In this document: positions 12,854-63,640 of the stretch, in pieces
How positions within the stretch are numbered: the first letter of the stretch is position 1
How the letters are laid out: the number at the start of each line of letters is the position of its first letter
Assembly (NCBI GenBank): GCA_022829145.1
Contig: CM040763.1
Span: 1,461,342 to 1,525,341 of the forward strand
Source: Albula goreensis
Lineage: Eukaryota > Chordata > Actinopteri > Albuliformes > Albulidae
Reading direction: 5' to 3'
DNA length: 64,000 bases
Notes under the pieces: model-generated
Told to the model about the DNA's origin: nothing
Databases searched by the model: none
The model's input: only the letters and a program-made list of their open reading frames with translations
Translations under genes and position numbers: made by a program

Positions 12854-13464
12854 CACATTTTTTTTTTAAACCAGCTTTCTTTGGCCTCCATCTCAGTGTT
12901 GTCCAATGGAACCCGAGAGATAATAAACCTAGGAGCTCAGAGCTAGGTGTTTACCTGACCAGAGTACCAACCTGACTGCACAATGCACAACATGCCTAAC
13001 TGATATCAATCTCATTTACATCTGAGGCAAAAACTGAGCATTAAGTGGAAAAACACAATATGGGGTAAAATCAACAGCGCCTGATAACAAGGTGCAGAAC
13101 AAACTCGAACAGTTCACTAAAGATAACAGGACAGCGAAAAGGAGCCGTTTGTTTGGAAAGCTGACAAAGATAAAAAAAAAATGATGATGATGAATGTGTA
13201 TCACTGGTCTGATTGTTTGGCAATTTAAACCAAGGGCTGAACCTGCAAAGCGAGGGGCTGGCTGTACAAATGAGTTAAAGAAGGCAAGTAGCGTTCCTAG
13301 TCAAAGAAACATTTCAAATTCTTAAAAAAAAAAAAAGTTTTGAAGTTTGAAGTAACGAAGCTGTTCAGAGTTCTGAATGACATCCGTTCCTTTCTTTAAA
13401 AACCTGCCAAACTCCCTGAAAGGCAATGGAAATAAAAACAATGACAGGAATCGTTAGGCATGTA

Positions 13465-14527
13465 ATTCTCACCTTAGAACCGGTTTATTTACCCTGTAAA
13501 CAGCTGCAAGTAAACTTGCATGCAGTACAATTTTTTTTTAAAACACACATGATGTTTTTTATATTGACAGATTCACTAAGGTAAAAAGTACTGTACACCC
13601 CAGACAGGATGGTAAAAATGCAACAATTCTACATTTCTACACTACGCTCTGCGGTGAATGGATGGAAGTGACTAAAGGGGACATGAGATGTGTACATTGG
13701 ACTTCACAGCGAGGTTCTGCAGTGTTCAGACAACATGCTTCAACGACACTCCATAAACAAAAGACCCACACCAAAAATGGCTCTTCTCACAGAAGAATTA
13801 TTTGCAACGAAAGATCGATATTGAAAGGAGACGGAACGGAAGATGCCCTGAATGGATGCTCCATGGATTTTTTCGCCTGATCCAGAGAAAATGGGGAGTG
13901 GACGTAGGCTTCATGCAGTTTAACAAAATTCCACGAAAAGATATCCCATTCGGTTTACGAAAGTCACATAGAAGCAGGTTTCACTCCGTTTAACAAACCT
14001 TTTTTTGTTTGTCTTTTTGTCACCAGATGCATTTTGTCACAGTTATTATTTTACATAAATTACAGACAGTACAATATTGCCTCATGGAAAAATGAACCAA
14101 TTTCTCGGTGGCTCCCAACCTGGCTGGGTTCTGGGCTCCAAAGCTGGCATACAATGGTGATCCATCGCCAAGGTAACGGCAAAAATGCTGCTGATTGGTG
14201 GCGCTGGTTGTGGCAAGCTGTGACAGAACAGTGTGCCACGCAGCTCCCTATGCCCTGCTCTCTCCATCGTCCCTGTGCCAAAAGGTTCGGTAATGGATCC
14301 TATCACATTTTTCGGCAAACACATGCAGTGTTTGTCACTCTTTCGCTGTGGTTTCCTGCTGGGTCATTTCCAGGAATGTACAGGCTTGTTCTGGACACCA
14401 CGGTTTAAGAAACTGTTAACCATCAAAGTTTTTTTTTTCCTTACAAAATATTAAAATAAAAAAGGTTTTAAGGTGTTGGCTGTTTTCTGAGGTGTAGTGT
14501 ATAATTTGAGAGGATTTGTCCCCAATT
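13465..14527 (-). other. trim24: trim24 3' untranslated region
   Basis: Follows the trim24 stop codon (14528-14530, minus strand). The nearest convincing polyadenylation signal is a minus-strand AATAAA at 13484-13489, predicting an end near 13465. The stretch includes T-rich and A-rich runs and no family-like coding frame. The extent is inferred from the signal only. Confidence 0.55.
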
Positions 14528-29093
<14,566 letters not shown>

Positions 29094-29800
29094 ATTTGTA
29101 TAGAAGGTAGCGAGCTAGGTCATGTAGCTAGCGAGCAGTCAATGAATGCAAGCACACAAAACAACGAAAAAGAAAATCAAATCCGTTTCCCAAATTCCTC
29201 ACGCCTCGCCTAAACAGCTAAGACAGCTCCCGTATCGTTTGCCTTTGTAACATTTTCCAGAAGCTGTGGGACAGCGTCCGTTCTTCGCGTCCGTACGTAG
29301 GCTGGCCACCCAGCTAGTTAGCTGCTCATTGCAATGCTTTCAGATGTAGCCAACGCTAGCTACCTAGCTGCCCCACTTATGAAACAAATCGCCCGTGAGT
29401 CCTATACGCATTGATGAGTGAATCCACTGGACATTTTCCTTTGTCTTTTAAAAACGCCTGATATTACAACAACCTGGAATGACTGACAGTCAACCTACTT
29501 CGCTTCAAAGACAATTTCCTTGGAAGCTAGAATGTGATTCAGATTCGCACGACTCAGCTCCCAGACGTCCCTGCGACAGATGCAGGATCGGCAATGGGTG
29601 TGGAAAGACATTGCCCCCCTGTCTGTTCGCGCTGCCTCGGCCTTCGCATACAAGCCTGCTGAAATCGGGCGAGTAGGTTACGTCACAGCGTGCAGCTGTT
29701 CAGCGCTGCTGTGTTATCGCTCAGGAAATGGTAGTTGCCTTTTGTCTTTTTGCCTGTTCGTCTGCACTTACTGAATGAGTCTGGAGTCACATTTCGGTGC
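29094..29800 (-). promoter_or_regulatory. trim24: trim24 5' UTR and promoter region
   Basis: Sequence upstream of the trim24 start, moderately CpG-containing to about 29700. No clear TATA box or initiator could be chosen. Placement follows from the gene start, and the function is inferred. Confidence 0.45.
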
Positions 29801-31565
29801 AGAAACACATATAGTGAGGACAGTGAGGCCAAATTCAGAATACATGCAAGGCAGACTGCCAAAGAATGAGGTCTCCTCTTGCAGTCAAGCGGATCTGCGG
29901 CTCATCTGCGCAGATGCATTTATCTCGACGTCAGCTGGATAGCTCCCTGAGGTGACGGAGCTGATCCGCATCAGATAAGCATCAGTGCAGATTCCATGGT
30001 AATCCGACGAATCGGAACGGAACATTTACATGAATGTCCTTAAGGTGTGAAGTGATTTTTGGCCCTTGACCCTGTCTAAGAATTTGCGTGCATAATGTGT
30101 TTGACTATTTCAGTCTTAGTCGCAGGTGTTTGTTAATGCTGCCTGGAAAGTATTCTATTTACTTATTAATTTCCGCATCTTTTCAAGAGGCTGTTCAGAC
30201 AGTAATTGCCAATAGTTTTGATCGGTCAGAATTACATTGACGCTGTGGTTAAAGGCTATGGAAACACGAAGCGTGTCGCTCGCTTACTGCAGTACACAAA
30301 ATCACCACCAGGGGGAATCTTTCAGCAAGAAACTGGTGGTGATGAAGCCTTTCCGAAAATATAAAAATACCTTCTGCTTCATGCCATCATTTATTCTTTA
30401 TTCGTGTTCAGACATATAAGATAAAACAAATGTTAGAAATTAAACTCCTTTGTTTATCTCTGATGGGCACTGATGAGTGTAGTTTCCTATTATCATCATT
30501 ATTAATATTCTACTTCATGTAGAAAATTGAGAAACATTGAATTTCTGCATTTGCTGTCAAATAAGAGCTATCATTTGAGCAAAGAAATATATACTTAGTT
30601 TGCTTACTGACTGTTTGAAATAATGCAAAACCACCCGAGAAGAACTTTGTCAGAGCAAAGGTATACCCACTCCTGCAAAGTTACTTCTGCAAAACATTTG
30701 CTGCTGTAAGAGTTGTATTCAACAGAACTCATCAAATTTATATTTGACAATTTCTCCTACCATCCCCCTTCCCCCCTTTTTGCCCAGCCCATTTCCTTGC
30801 CTTTAGTGTTTCTCTTGAAGTTTTACTCATTCTGCTTGCATCTTGTTTTTTTCCAGATGGAGAGTACAGTTACTAATTGAAACGCCGGAGTCAAAATGAC
30901 TGGCCTGTCTGAAATGACTGTAATAAATCTGTTTAATTTCACACAGCCAATAACAGCACTGGAACATCTTAACGAGAGAGACGGATGACTCATTAATGGA
31001 GGGTGGGACCGTAGTCAGAGTAATGAGGAGGTCCAGTTAATCAGCAGCCTTTGGGTTGGTTTAGCCACTTCCTCCTCCAACGCCAACCCCGACCAACTCA
31101 CAGCTCACTTCAGCTTTATTTATCACAGCTCTTAAAAGCACAGTGTCACAACCCCCAAACCTTGACCCTCGTGGACAGAGGTGAAGATAGGTATCAGAAT
31201 GCAGGTGTTTCTGGGGTTCATTGGGCTGCGTTTCCATGGGGATGAGAGGTCACCTCAGGCCACTGTTGCAGATCATGAGCGCAGATTTGCTGAGTTGCTG
31301 TTTTTGCCTCTGTCACGCTCTCCTGCACGTGCATGTGCCGTGCACGTGAATGTGTACGTGAACTCTCAGGGGGGCCTGGAACAGAGACACACCAGGCAGG
31401 GTGATCGCACACAGATTTGGCTGCTATAGGGTACTTCCTGGTAAGGCACTGGGCTGTGGGTGGTTTGGGTTTTGGGTCCAACGGGCAGAGTTGATGCCTG
31501 TGCAGGATCTTGCACTGTTAGCCGAACTGACATCTAAAAATTTCTCCTCTCTCTTCTCCTCCCTT

Positions 31566-33113
31566 ATTACCATTAATACATATGGGCTTTGGAGTTACAG
31601 TATGCCCACCTCCTCAGACAGTATACCCACCTATTAGCCTTATTACCATTAATACATATGGGCTTTGGAGTTACAGTATGCCCACCTCCTCAGACAGTAT
31701 ACCCACCTATTAGCCTTATTACCATTAATACATATGGGCTTTGGAGTTACAGTATGCCCACCTCCTCAGACAGTATACCCACCTATTAGCCTTATTACCA
31801 TTAATACATATGGGCTTTGGGGTTGCAGCCTATTAGCCTTATTACCATTAATACATATGTATGCTCACCTCCTCAGACAGTATACCCACCTATTAGCCTT
31901 ATTACCATTAATACATATGGGCTTTGGAGTTACAGTATGCCCACCTCCTCAGACAGTATACCCACCTATTAGCCTTATTACCATTAATACATATGGGCTT
32001 TGGGGTTACAGTATGCCCACCTCCTCAGACAGTATACCCACCTATTAGCCTTATTACCATTAATACATATGGGCTTTGGGACAGTTACAGTATGCCCACC
32101 TCCTCAGACAGTATACCCACCTATTAGCCTTATTACCATTAATACATATGGGCTTTGGAGTTACAGTATGCCCACCTCCTCAGACAGTATACCCACCTAT
32201 TAGCCTTATTACCATTAATACATATGGGCTTTGGGGTTACAGTATGCCCACCTCCTCAGACAGTATACCCACCTATTAGCCTTATTACCATTAATACATA
32301 TGGGCTTTGGAGTTACAGTATGCCCACCTCCTCAGACAGTATACCCACCTATTAGCCTTATTACCATTAATACATATGGGCTTTGGAGTTACAGTATGCC
32401 CACCTCCTCAGACAGTATACTCCACCTATTAGCCTTATTACCATTAATACATATGGGCTTTGGAGTTACAGTATGCCCACCTCCTCAGACAGTATACCCA
32501 CCTATTAGCCTTATTATCATTAATACATATGGGCTTTGGAGTTACAGTATGCCCACCTCCTCAGACAGTATACCCACCTATTAGCCTTATTACCATTAAT
32601 ACATATGGGCTTTGGGGTTACAGTATGCCCACCTCCTCAGACAGTATACCCACCTATTAGTATACCCACCTATTAGCCTTATTACCATTAATACATATGG
32701 GCTTTGGAGTTACAGTATGTCCACCTCCTCAGACAGTAAACCCACCTATTAGCCTTATTACCATTAATACATATGGGCTTTGGAGTTACAGTATGCCCAC
32801 CTCCTCAGACAGTAAACCCACCTATTAGCCTTATCACCATTAATACATATGGGCTTTGGGGTTACAGTATGCCCACCTCCTCAGACAGTAAACCCACCTA
32901 TTAGCCTTATTACCATTAATACATATGGGCTTTGGAGTTACAGTATGCCCACCTCCTCAGACAGTAAACCCACCTATCAGCCTTATCACCATTAATACAT
33001 ATGGGCTTTGGGGTTACAGTATGCCCACCTCCTCAGACAGTAAACCCACCTATTAGCCTTATTACCATTAATACATATGGGCTTTGGGGTTACAGTATGT
33101 CCACCTCCTCAGT
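31566..33113. repeat. 76-bp satellite-like array, about 20 copies
   Basis: Unit begins ATTACCATTAATACATATGG, continues GCTTTGGAGTTACAGTATGC and ends CCACCTATTAGCCTT. Most copies are nearly identical. Deletion variants occur at 31815-31880 and 32655-32670. The distal third has AGTAAACC in place of AGTATACC, marking a subfamily. As 76 is not a multiple of three, the frame rotates and each frame meets the TAG in CCTATTAG, so coding is unlikely. Confidence 0.97.
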
Positions 33114-33709
33114 CGGCCAGCTTCATGACAATATTACAACCACAAAAGTCAAGCCCCAAGGCAAGAGTCAGTGCCAATGCAAGAATCGAAATGAATCAGT
33201 AAAATATATACATTTTCTAGACAAATTGAGTAACTTTTTCTGAAAGGTTATCACAAGAGTCACATAGCAAAGTCAAGTCACAATGCAAGAATCGAGAATG
33301 AATCAGTAATCTAAATATTCTATTAAATTCTTTTAATATCATGTAATTTGCGTACCTCTGGTGTTTAAATTTATCTGCTTGTTGGGGGGTTATCAACAGA
33401 CAAACTTACGATGCTTATGTATATGATTTCACAGGTATGAAATGAAGTAATAAAACAGCTGATGTGATCTTGTCCTGGCAGAGATGTGGCAGTTTTGTTC
33501 AGATGCTCATGCGGGTCGGGTCTGTCCGGTTTGGGCTGCCTTCAGCAGGATCCTCGTGTCTCCTTCAGCGCATGAAGCACCAAACATTAACCTGCAGGTC
33601 CTCCCACCTCTGCTCCGAGGGTGCAACCTTATCATCGACAGAAATCTGCTGTCATCAAAACGCTGAACGTCTTTGTCATCCTCATCAAACTGTCATCAAT
33701 CCTCATCAG

Positions 33710-33800
33710 CTGCTGGGCCTTTGAGCAAGGCCCTGAGGGGCAACATTGCACCTGGGGAGCACTGGCTAGTCAAATCAGCTGTACGTCGCTCTAGCAAAAT
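33710..33800 (+). mobile_element. SINE body fragment
   Basis: CTGGGCCTTTGAGCAAGGCC, then CTGAGGGGCAACATTGCAC, and GTACGTCGCTC match the usual body of fish tRNA-derived SINEs (CCTTGAGCAAGG... and GTAAGTCGCTC). No head is obvious. Confidence 0.55.
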
Positions 33801-34757
33801 AACAGTCGATTACATGTTCAACTCACCACACCTGGTTACTTGGAGATTACCAGTCTTTAGTATTTGAGGTGAAAACAAAAAGACTGCTGCTCTTTTGCTT
33901 CCCTGAATACAGTCTTTGCCCTCCTGTTATCTCTCCTGACCTCTCGGATTTCCATTCTCATCTTGGAGCCCTCCCTTTGGAGTACAGGCATGTTTGCCAG
34001 TGATTGCATGACTTAAACCATATCTGTGTTTATCATTTCGGCTACTGTTCAGGGGCTATCTACCACTCTTTACTCCGGAACATTCCTGTGTTTGGCTCTA
34101 CTACATTACCTGACAAGATGATGCACACAGAACTATCTGTGTCAATAACGTCAGACGACAGAGTGAATTTAACCTTTATCTCATTTTCACCTATGCTCCC
34201 TTTCACCTGTGCAGACTGAGGTCCACCTGTAGTGTCTGTTGTAGTCTAGTTATCCCTTTTTAAAAAATGAAACCTGCTTTGGAGCCTCTCTCATTTGCCC
34301 TGTCATGTGGTTACAGGTGACTTTATTACAGGTGTCAATGTCAGAGTCAGGTATGTAGAACACTCCTGTCTGGTCTGCCATGCCATCTGTCGCTGAAAGA
34401 ATTGACACACATGTTCTTTCTCTGAAGCAGCTACTTAGTTTGGTTAAACTCTTATGGTTTATTTACTTATTGGTTTAGCAAAATTCACCCCACTCTCAGA
34501 TGAACCATCTTGAATGACTTTTTTAGTATATGTGTAGAACAAAGTGAGTATGTGTTAAATTAAATGATGACATCACTTTCTTACACGACATGCACTTCTT
34601 CTATGATTGGTTTATGTACCCCATGTGTCACAATCATAGCTGTCAATTTTTGCCCCCACAATGCACTGCTTCATCAGAAAGCCTATTCCAAAATGGAGAG
34701 AGCTCCTTCAGGTTCTGAACATCCAGGTGAATACAATGTAAGAGTGTCACATATGAC

Positions 34758-34912
34758 CGTGTGTGTGTGTGTATTTGTTTGTGTGTGTTTGGTGTTTGTG
34801 TGTGGGTACGTGTGTCTGTGTGCTTCTGTGTGTGTGTGTGTGTGTGTATGTGTGTATGTGTGTGTGTGTGTGGTGTATGTGTGTGTGTGTGTGTGTGTGC
34901 GTGTGTGTGTGA
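34758..34912. repeat. (TG)n microsatellite, interrupted
   Basis: Long TG-rich run ending about 40 bases before the presumed slc6a13 promoter motif. Confidence 0.95.
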
Positions 34913-34949
34913 CTGATCAGAGATCACAGATCTCCTCCTCTCCTCTCAG

Positions 34950-35043
34950 TACTTAAGCTGTTGGCTCCGCTCCCTCACAGAGCAGAGTTCGGGTGAAACT
35001 CAAACTCTGGTCAGCACAATCACTGCGAACTGCAGAATGAAAG
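34950..35043 (+). other. slc6a13: Probable slc6a13 first exon with an upstream in-frame ATG
   Basis: A TATA-like TACTTAAG lies at 34950-34957. An ATG at 35037 is followed by AAAG|GTGAGT (exon end 35043). Joined to the next exon at 38016 (CTGTACAG|GTAAC), it reads MKGN and then the M of MEPVPRAD, in frame. Translation could start here or at 38021; the second ATG has the better context (AACATGG). The exon 5' limit is a guess. Confidence 0.5.
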
Positions 35044-36185
35044 GTGAGTTCTACATGGGGATATACTCTCTCTGTGGCAGGACAGGCATAGGGAATGCAT
35101 TGACAGTTTTGGTGCAGTTTTAGTCAGTTCCTGGAGTTTCCAATTATATTTTATAAAGCATTGAATATTTATGGTTAGTAAAGCTGTTTAACATTTTTTT
35201 GGTTCTGTTTTGTAACATTTTTTCTCCTCTTTTTTTGTATTTTCCAGTTGATCTCTTTTTTTACAGTTTAGATTAGCAAAGCTTATATTTCTTTAAGGTG
35301 GATATCTGATCTGTGGATGCTTTCTCTTGTTTTTGGTGATATTTATTGTTAGTGAAACAGGGAATGATGACATCATGTTTACCAGGCAGTTACGTGTCTT
35401 CTGGATCTCTTAATTAAACTTCCAGCACTGTAAAATTATGAGGTTCATTGTCTTACCATTTGTTTCAGGCATTATTTATTTTTCTGAGTGGGTGTTAGTG
35501 ATTCAATTGCCAGTCCATTGTCCTAATGCTAATTCTGAGCATACATGCATACAATCCTAATGCAGAATGTAGTACCACATTGAGCATTGCTGTGGAATTA
35601 TTCCCCAACAAAATGTAACTTTATCTGACTTGATCCGCTGTTTACTCTGGGGAATGAATAACTTGTGGTGACCACTGTTTGGCATGCGTACAGCAGACAT
35701 GACCTTATCTCTTTCTCTTTCAACATTATGGTCATTTAGTGAACATCAAGCAATGTGTGAATTTTGAGGCCAGGTGGGACCAGTTGTCCAAAATCATTTC
35801 TGTGAACATGAATTGACTTATTTAATGCATTGCCTGTTAGCAGCAGGTAAGCAGAAGACATTCTACAGCTGAGAGACAGGGTTGGCTGTCTGTTCTCAAT
35901 AATGTGTGTTATTTGATGGCTATCAAAGTGGTGTAATTTTCCTGTAGACATGACATTACTTTTCTGTTCAGTTAATGCACATGGTTTCCACCATGAGCTA
36001 ACTGGCTTTCTTCCACAGTAACTGCTGTTTCTACATTGTGTTGTTTTCATTGCAATGGTCAGTATTGCACATAAATCTTAGGTCAATCAAAACAGTAATT
36101 ACTTCTGACACTAAGGTGGTTAGAGATCAACATATGGACTGGGGCAGGGGCAGACAGACAATGCATATCTAAGATATTTGATAAC

Positions 36186-37317
36186 ATTGTAGTATAATGG
36201 TTAGGAAGCTGGGCTTGTAGCTCAGAGGTTACAGTGTAGTGTAATGGTTAGGGAGCTGGGCTTGTAGCTCAGAGGTTACAGTGTAGTATAATGGTTAGGA
36301 GCTGGGCTTGTAGCTCAGAGGTTACAGTGTAGTGTAATGGTTAGGGAGCTGGGCTTGTAGCTCAGAGGTTACAGTGTAGTGTAATGGTTAGGGAGCTGGG
36401 CTTGTAGCTCAGAGGTTACAGTGTAGTATAATGGTAAGGGAGCTGGGCTTGTAGCTCAGAGGTTACAGTGTAGTATAATGGTTAGGGAGCTGGGCTTGTA
36501 GCTCAGAGGTTACAGTGTAGTATAATGGTTAGGGAGCTGGGCTTGTAGCTCAGAGGTTACAGTGTAGTATAATGGTTAGGGAGCTGGGCTTGTAGCTCAG
36601 AGGTTACAGTGTAGTATAATGGTTAGGGAGCTGGGCTTGTAGCTCAGGGGTTACAGTGTAGTATAATGGTTAGGGAGCTGGGCTTGTAGCTCAGAGGTTA
36701 CAGTGTAGTGTAATGGTTAGGGAGCTGGGCTTGTAGCTCAGAGGTTACAGTTTAGTATAATGGTTAGGGAGCTGGGCTTGTAGCTCAGGGGTTACAGTGT
36801 AGTATAATGGTTAGGGAGCTGGGCTTGGAGCTCAGAGGTTACAGTGTAGTGTAATGGTTAGGGAGCTGGGCTTGTAGCTCAGAGGTTACAGTGTAGTGTA
36901 ATGGTTAGGGAGCTGGGCTTGTAGCTCAGAGGTTACAGTGTAGTGTAATGGTTAGGAGCTGGGCTTGGAGCTCAGAGGTTACAGTGTAGTATAATGGTTA
37001 GGGAGCTGGGCTTGTAGCTCAGAGGTTACAGTGTAGTGTAATGGTTAGGGAGCTGGGCTTGGAGCTCAGAGGTTACAGTGTAGTATAATGGTTAGGGAGC
37101 TGGGCTTGTAGCTCAGAGGTTACAGTGTAGTGTAATGGTTAGGGAGCTGGGCTTGTAGCTCAGAGGTTACAGTGTAGTGTAATGGTTAGGGAGCTGGGCT
37201 TGTAGCTCAGAGGTTACAGTGTAGTGTAATGGTTAGGGAGCTGGGCTTGTAGCTCAGAGGTTACAGTGTAGTGTACTGGTTAGGGAGCTGGGCTTGTAGC
37301 GCAGAGATTATGGTGTT
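36186..37317 (+). repeat. 47-bp array, about 24 copies, resembling a SINE tRNA-like head
   Basis: Unit GTGTAGTGTAATGGTTAGGG then AGCTGGGCTTGTAGCTCAGA and GGTTACA. The TAGCTCAGAGG segment fits a Pol III A-box. No B-box is present. The unit matches the head of the SINE relics at 16430-16655 and 27235-27305. Copies differ at a few positions (GTGTAGTATAAT or GTGTAGTGTAAT, TGTAGC or TGGAGC). The array lies in slc6a13 intron 1. Confidence 0.93.
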
Positions 37318-38020
37318 GTAATCTACAACCCTCATTCTACAGCGACATAAATCAAATGTGATTTTTTATCACACCTGAAAATCTTCTGTATTTTCCCATT
37401 CAAAATGCAAACATGAGGTTCCAACAGTAACTGATTTTCCATGCACTCTTTTGGTTTCAGTGATGAGTGTGCTGGTTTTTGCTCCATGTTTGCACTATAT
37501 GTTGTGTGATTTCTGTTTTTCTACTTGGAAAGAGCTGAGTTAACACTATTAATAATAATAATATGGCTGAATCTGTAACAGATTAATTAATTGAGGCAGC
37601 AGTAACCGGCCGATGGAGTAAAACCTGTATTCATTCGGCCCCCATGCCGCTGAATTTGAAGCAGCTGGTGTAAACAGTGGAGGAATAGGTGCGTGGAAAG
37701 TTGGTGGGTGAGCTCTGAACAATAAATAACTCAAATCTGGCACTCAGGCGCTGAAACACAACAAAACTGCCTGACCTTGCAGTCCTCCACGACTGGAGGC
37801 TGAAGTCCCAAATTTTGAAGGATGGAAAACGGAAGAGTGGAAGATTCCGTTAGATCATTGGCTGCTATGAATTTTGGTCTACTGAGTAAAATGTGGCTTG
37901 AAAAATATTTGTACATCTACAACCAGAAATTGAAAACCCGAGCTTCCAGAATACTTTCTTGTACACCTCTGTTGCATACTCCTCAGTTCATGCTCCTTCA
38001 CACTCACCTGTACAGGTAAC

Positions 38021-44932
<6,912 letters not shown>

Positions 44933-46210
44933 ACGGCTACTGATAACTGTCGCTCCAAAAAATGGACATATTTATTTAGTGAATTTATCAAAAACATGTA
45001 TGACGGTCTGGAAGATCATGCCCTAAACCCCCACTTAAGCCTAGGGCATCAGTGGCCGCAAACTGTGGGGAAAACTCTCAGGGAAGCCAAACCCATGGGG
45101 GACAGATCACCCCCTTCTGGCCAGTGTGGGGATAACACCTTCAGGCACCTCGCACTGAGCAGTGCCTTAAGCACCAGGCCAGAGCCAGAAGCAGCCCTGT
45201 CTCTCACCTGTCTCTCACCTGGACACCTGCTCTGTCAGGGCCGGGGAAGGTGCTTCATTTCGGTGCTTTGATTTTTGTATTTATTTATTCCAAAGGGAAG
45301 AGACGTTTTGCATTAAATGCCGTGACACATCCAATAACATCATACCTCTGACCAGTGTGTCACTGGGCCTATCGGGACCATAGAGCTGTAGCCGGGTTTG
45401 TGCTTGACCAGTGGACAAGTTAATATCCATATAAATCAATGAAGACAATGAAGTGAAAGTCAGTGCCTACTGTGTGTGTTTCTGAAGTTTCTGTAGTTCT
45501 GGTGGCCGAATGCACTATATAAGGAGGTGTTAAGAGTGTAAATTTAATTTGAATATTCAAGGAGAACTCTGTGCTTTTTCAGCTTTCAGTATGAAATACT
45601 CTCAGCTCTCCTCGATGCACAATATTCAACAGAGGGAAACTGTCACCTTAACAAGAACACATGAGATGTTCCCCGCAACACAAAACACTGCGGTGCTGCG
45701 GCCAGTGGTTAACACTGAGGTTCGCAGAGAGAGGCGCTCTGGTCGGGGGATGTCATGCTGATTTCTCACGGGGGAAAAACCTGTAGGATATGAGTGGGTG
45801 TAAAAGTGCGCCCTCTATAGGAATCACAGTTTAATACTGCTCCACTAAATGGACACGAATGCTTCGGTTACAATTATGAATGACTATTTATGAATATTCA
45901 TTTCGACTGCAGTCTTGGTTTCAGTTTGGGAACGAATTTGAAACTAAATACGTATATTATCTAAAATGTGAATTTGTGAAATATATATTTCAGTAGGTCT
46001 TTGCCATGTATCTCTAGATGCGCAGTTACAGCTCATGAAATGATTTTATTTTTCAGTTGATTTACTTTTCTGTTGTTGTTTCAGGTTGTTAGTTCTTCAT
46101 TTTTGAACACTACAAGAAAACAAACTGTTGTTTTAAATGTGAATGAAATGGAAGCAATTGTGTTAAAAAAAAAAAAAGGAAAAATAAAGATGCTTTCAGC
46201 AGAAAAAAGG
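44933..46210 (+). other. slc6a13: slc6a13 3' UTR and slc6a13-usp15 spacer
   Basis: Candidate polyadenylation signals are ATTAAA at 45312-45317 and AATAAA at 46183-46188. The first predicts a UTR of about 0.4 kb, the second about 1.3 kb. No other gene is visible up to the usp15 promoter. Confidence 0.5.
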
Positions 46211-46849
46211 TGTAGTTTTCTCATAGTTACTGTCAGTATGGGGGCCAGGGAGGGAAGCGTGACTCCCGCAGCTGCAGGTCCTTCGTCCTTCGGTCCTCAT
46301 GAACACAAACAAAGTGGGAGAAAAGTATTCAATTTTGCCATACTCTGTATGGTATCTACTTCATATACTGTATTATAGGGTAAAACCAAAGACAAGATCC
46401 AAAATGTGTAATAGACTTCGTGTATATAAAGCATTCGGAACGTCAGATGTTTTTAAAAAATGTTTAATAAGAGGGTGAAGAGATTATCCTCTGGCTCATT
46501 TCAGCAACAGATATGAGCTTTGAATTAGAGTCAAGATATGTGCAAATTACCTGTGACATAATAAAAAATGAGCTATTTTTCCAATCAGACACGATTTTGT
46601 CAATTGTAAGCAGACCTGAGCCAACCCACACTAAATCATTTTGCCATTACCCCTCTCTATCTAAACATTATTATTAGTTATACAGTGGGTCAGGAAAAAC
46701 AAAACTGAATCTCTGCTGTTCCAGTCAACAGCTATCGACTAGTCCACCTCCTGGTCTCTCTGGTATTGGTTTGCATAAATACAACCGTTTTCAGAACATG
46801 CCAACAGATGACTGCAGGTAGGAACACACAGTTAGGGAGCGCAGGCCGG

Positions 46850-46953
46850 CCAGGCACGGCTCTGATTGGCTGATAGTGGCAGTCTCTTCGCTCCATGCGT
46901 CCCCCCAGTGACGCTCCGCTCTCCCACCATGCAGCGGGTCAAATTATAGGAAG

Positions 46954-46960
<7 letters not shown>
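46850..46960 (+). promoter_or_regulatory. usp15: usp15 core promoter with inverted CCAAT and YY1-like site at the start codon
   Basis: An ATTGGC (inverted CCAAT) lies at 46865-46870. GAAGATGGCGGAG at 46950-46962 spans the initiator ATG and matches the AAGATGGCGG consensus of YY1, a motif typical of TATA-less housekeeping promoters where it also covers the start codon. Downstream sequence to about 47130 is CpG-rich. Confidence 0.65.

Positions 46961-63640
<16,680 letters not shown>

Larger units (their letters stand above)
9800..13460. other. Intergenic region between fbln1 (5' end) and trim24 (3' end)
   Basis: Both flanking genes are on the minus strand, so this stretch lies upstream of fbln1 and downstream of trim24. 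It holds a possible DNA-transposon relic, a SINE tail, a large TG array and GC-richer sequence around 12000-12560, but no recognisable coding exon. Confidence 0.6.
29800..34930. other. Intergenic region between divergent trim24 and slc6a13
   Basis: No coding exon recognised. It contains a 76-bp satellite array (31566-33113), a SINE-like fragment (33710-33800) and a TG array (34760-34912). Open frames within the 76-bp array are repeat artefacts. Confidence 0.6.

Noticed and set aside
12563-12946. Cys-Val-rich frames
   Set aside because: Translation of (TG)n.
31589-32660. Overlapping frames encoding repeated MELQYAHLLRQYTHLLALL
   Set aside because: 76-bp satellite in rotating frames, each closed by the unit's own TAG.
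33464-33724. 86-codon plus-strand frame upstream of slc6a13
   Set aside because: Overlaps a SINE-like fragment, shows no family similarity, and no adjoining exon was found.
36186-37317. Cluster of tRNA genes
   Set aside because: Unit is 47 bp, has an A-box-like motif but no B-box and cannot fold as a full tRNA.
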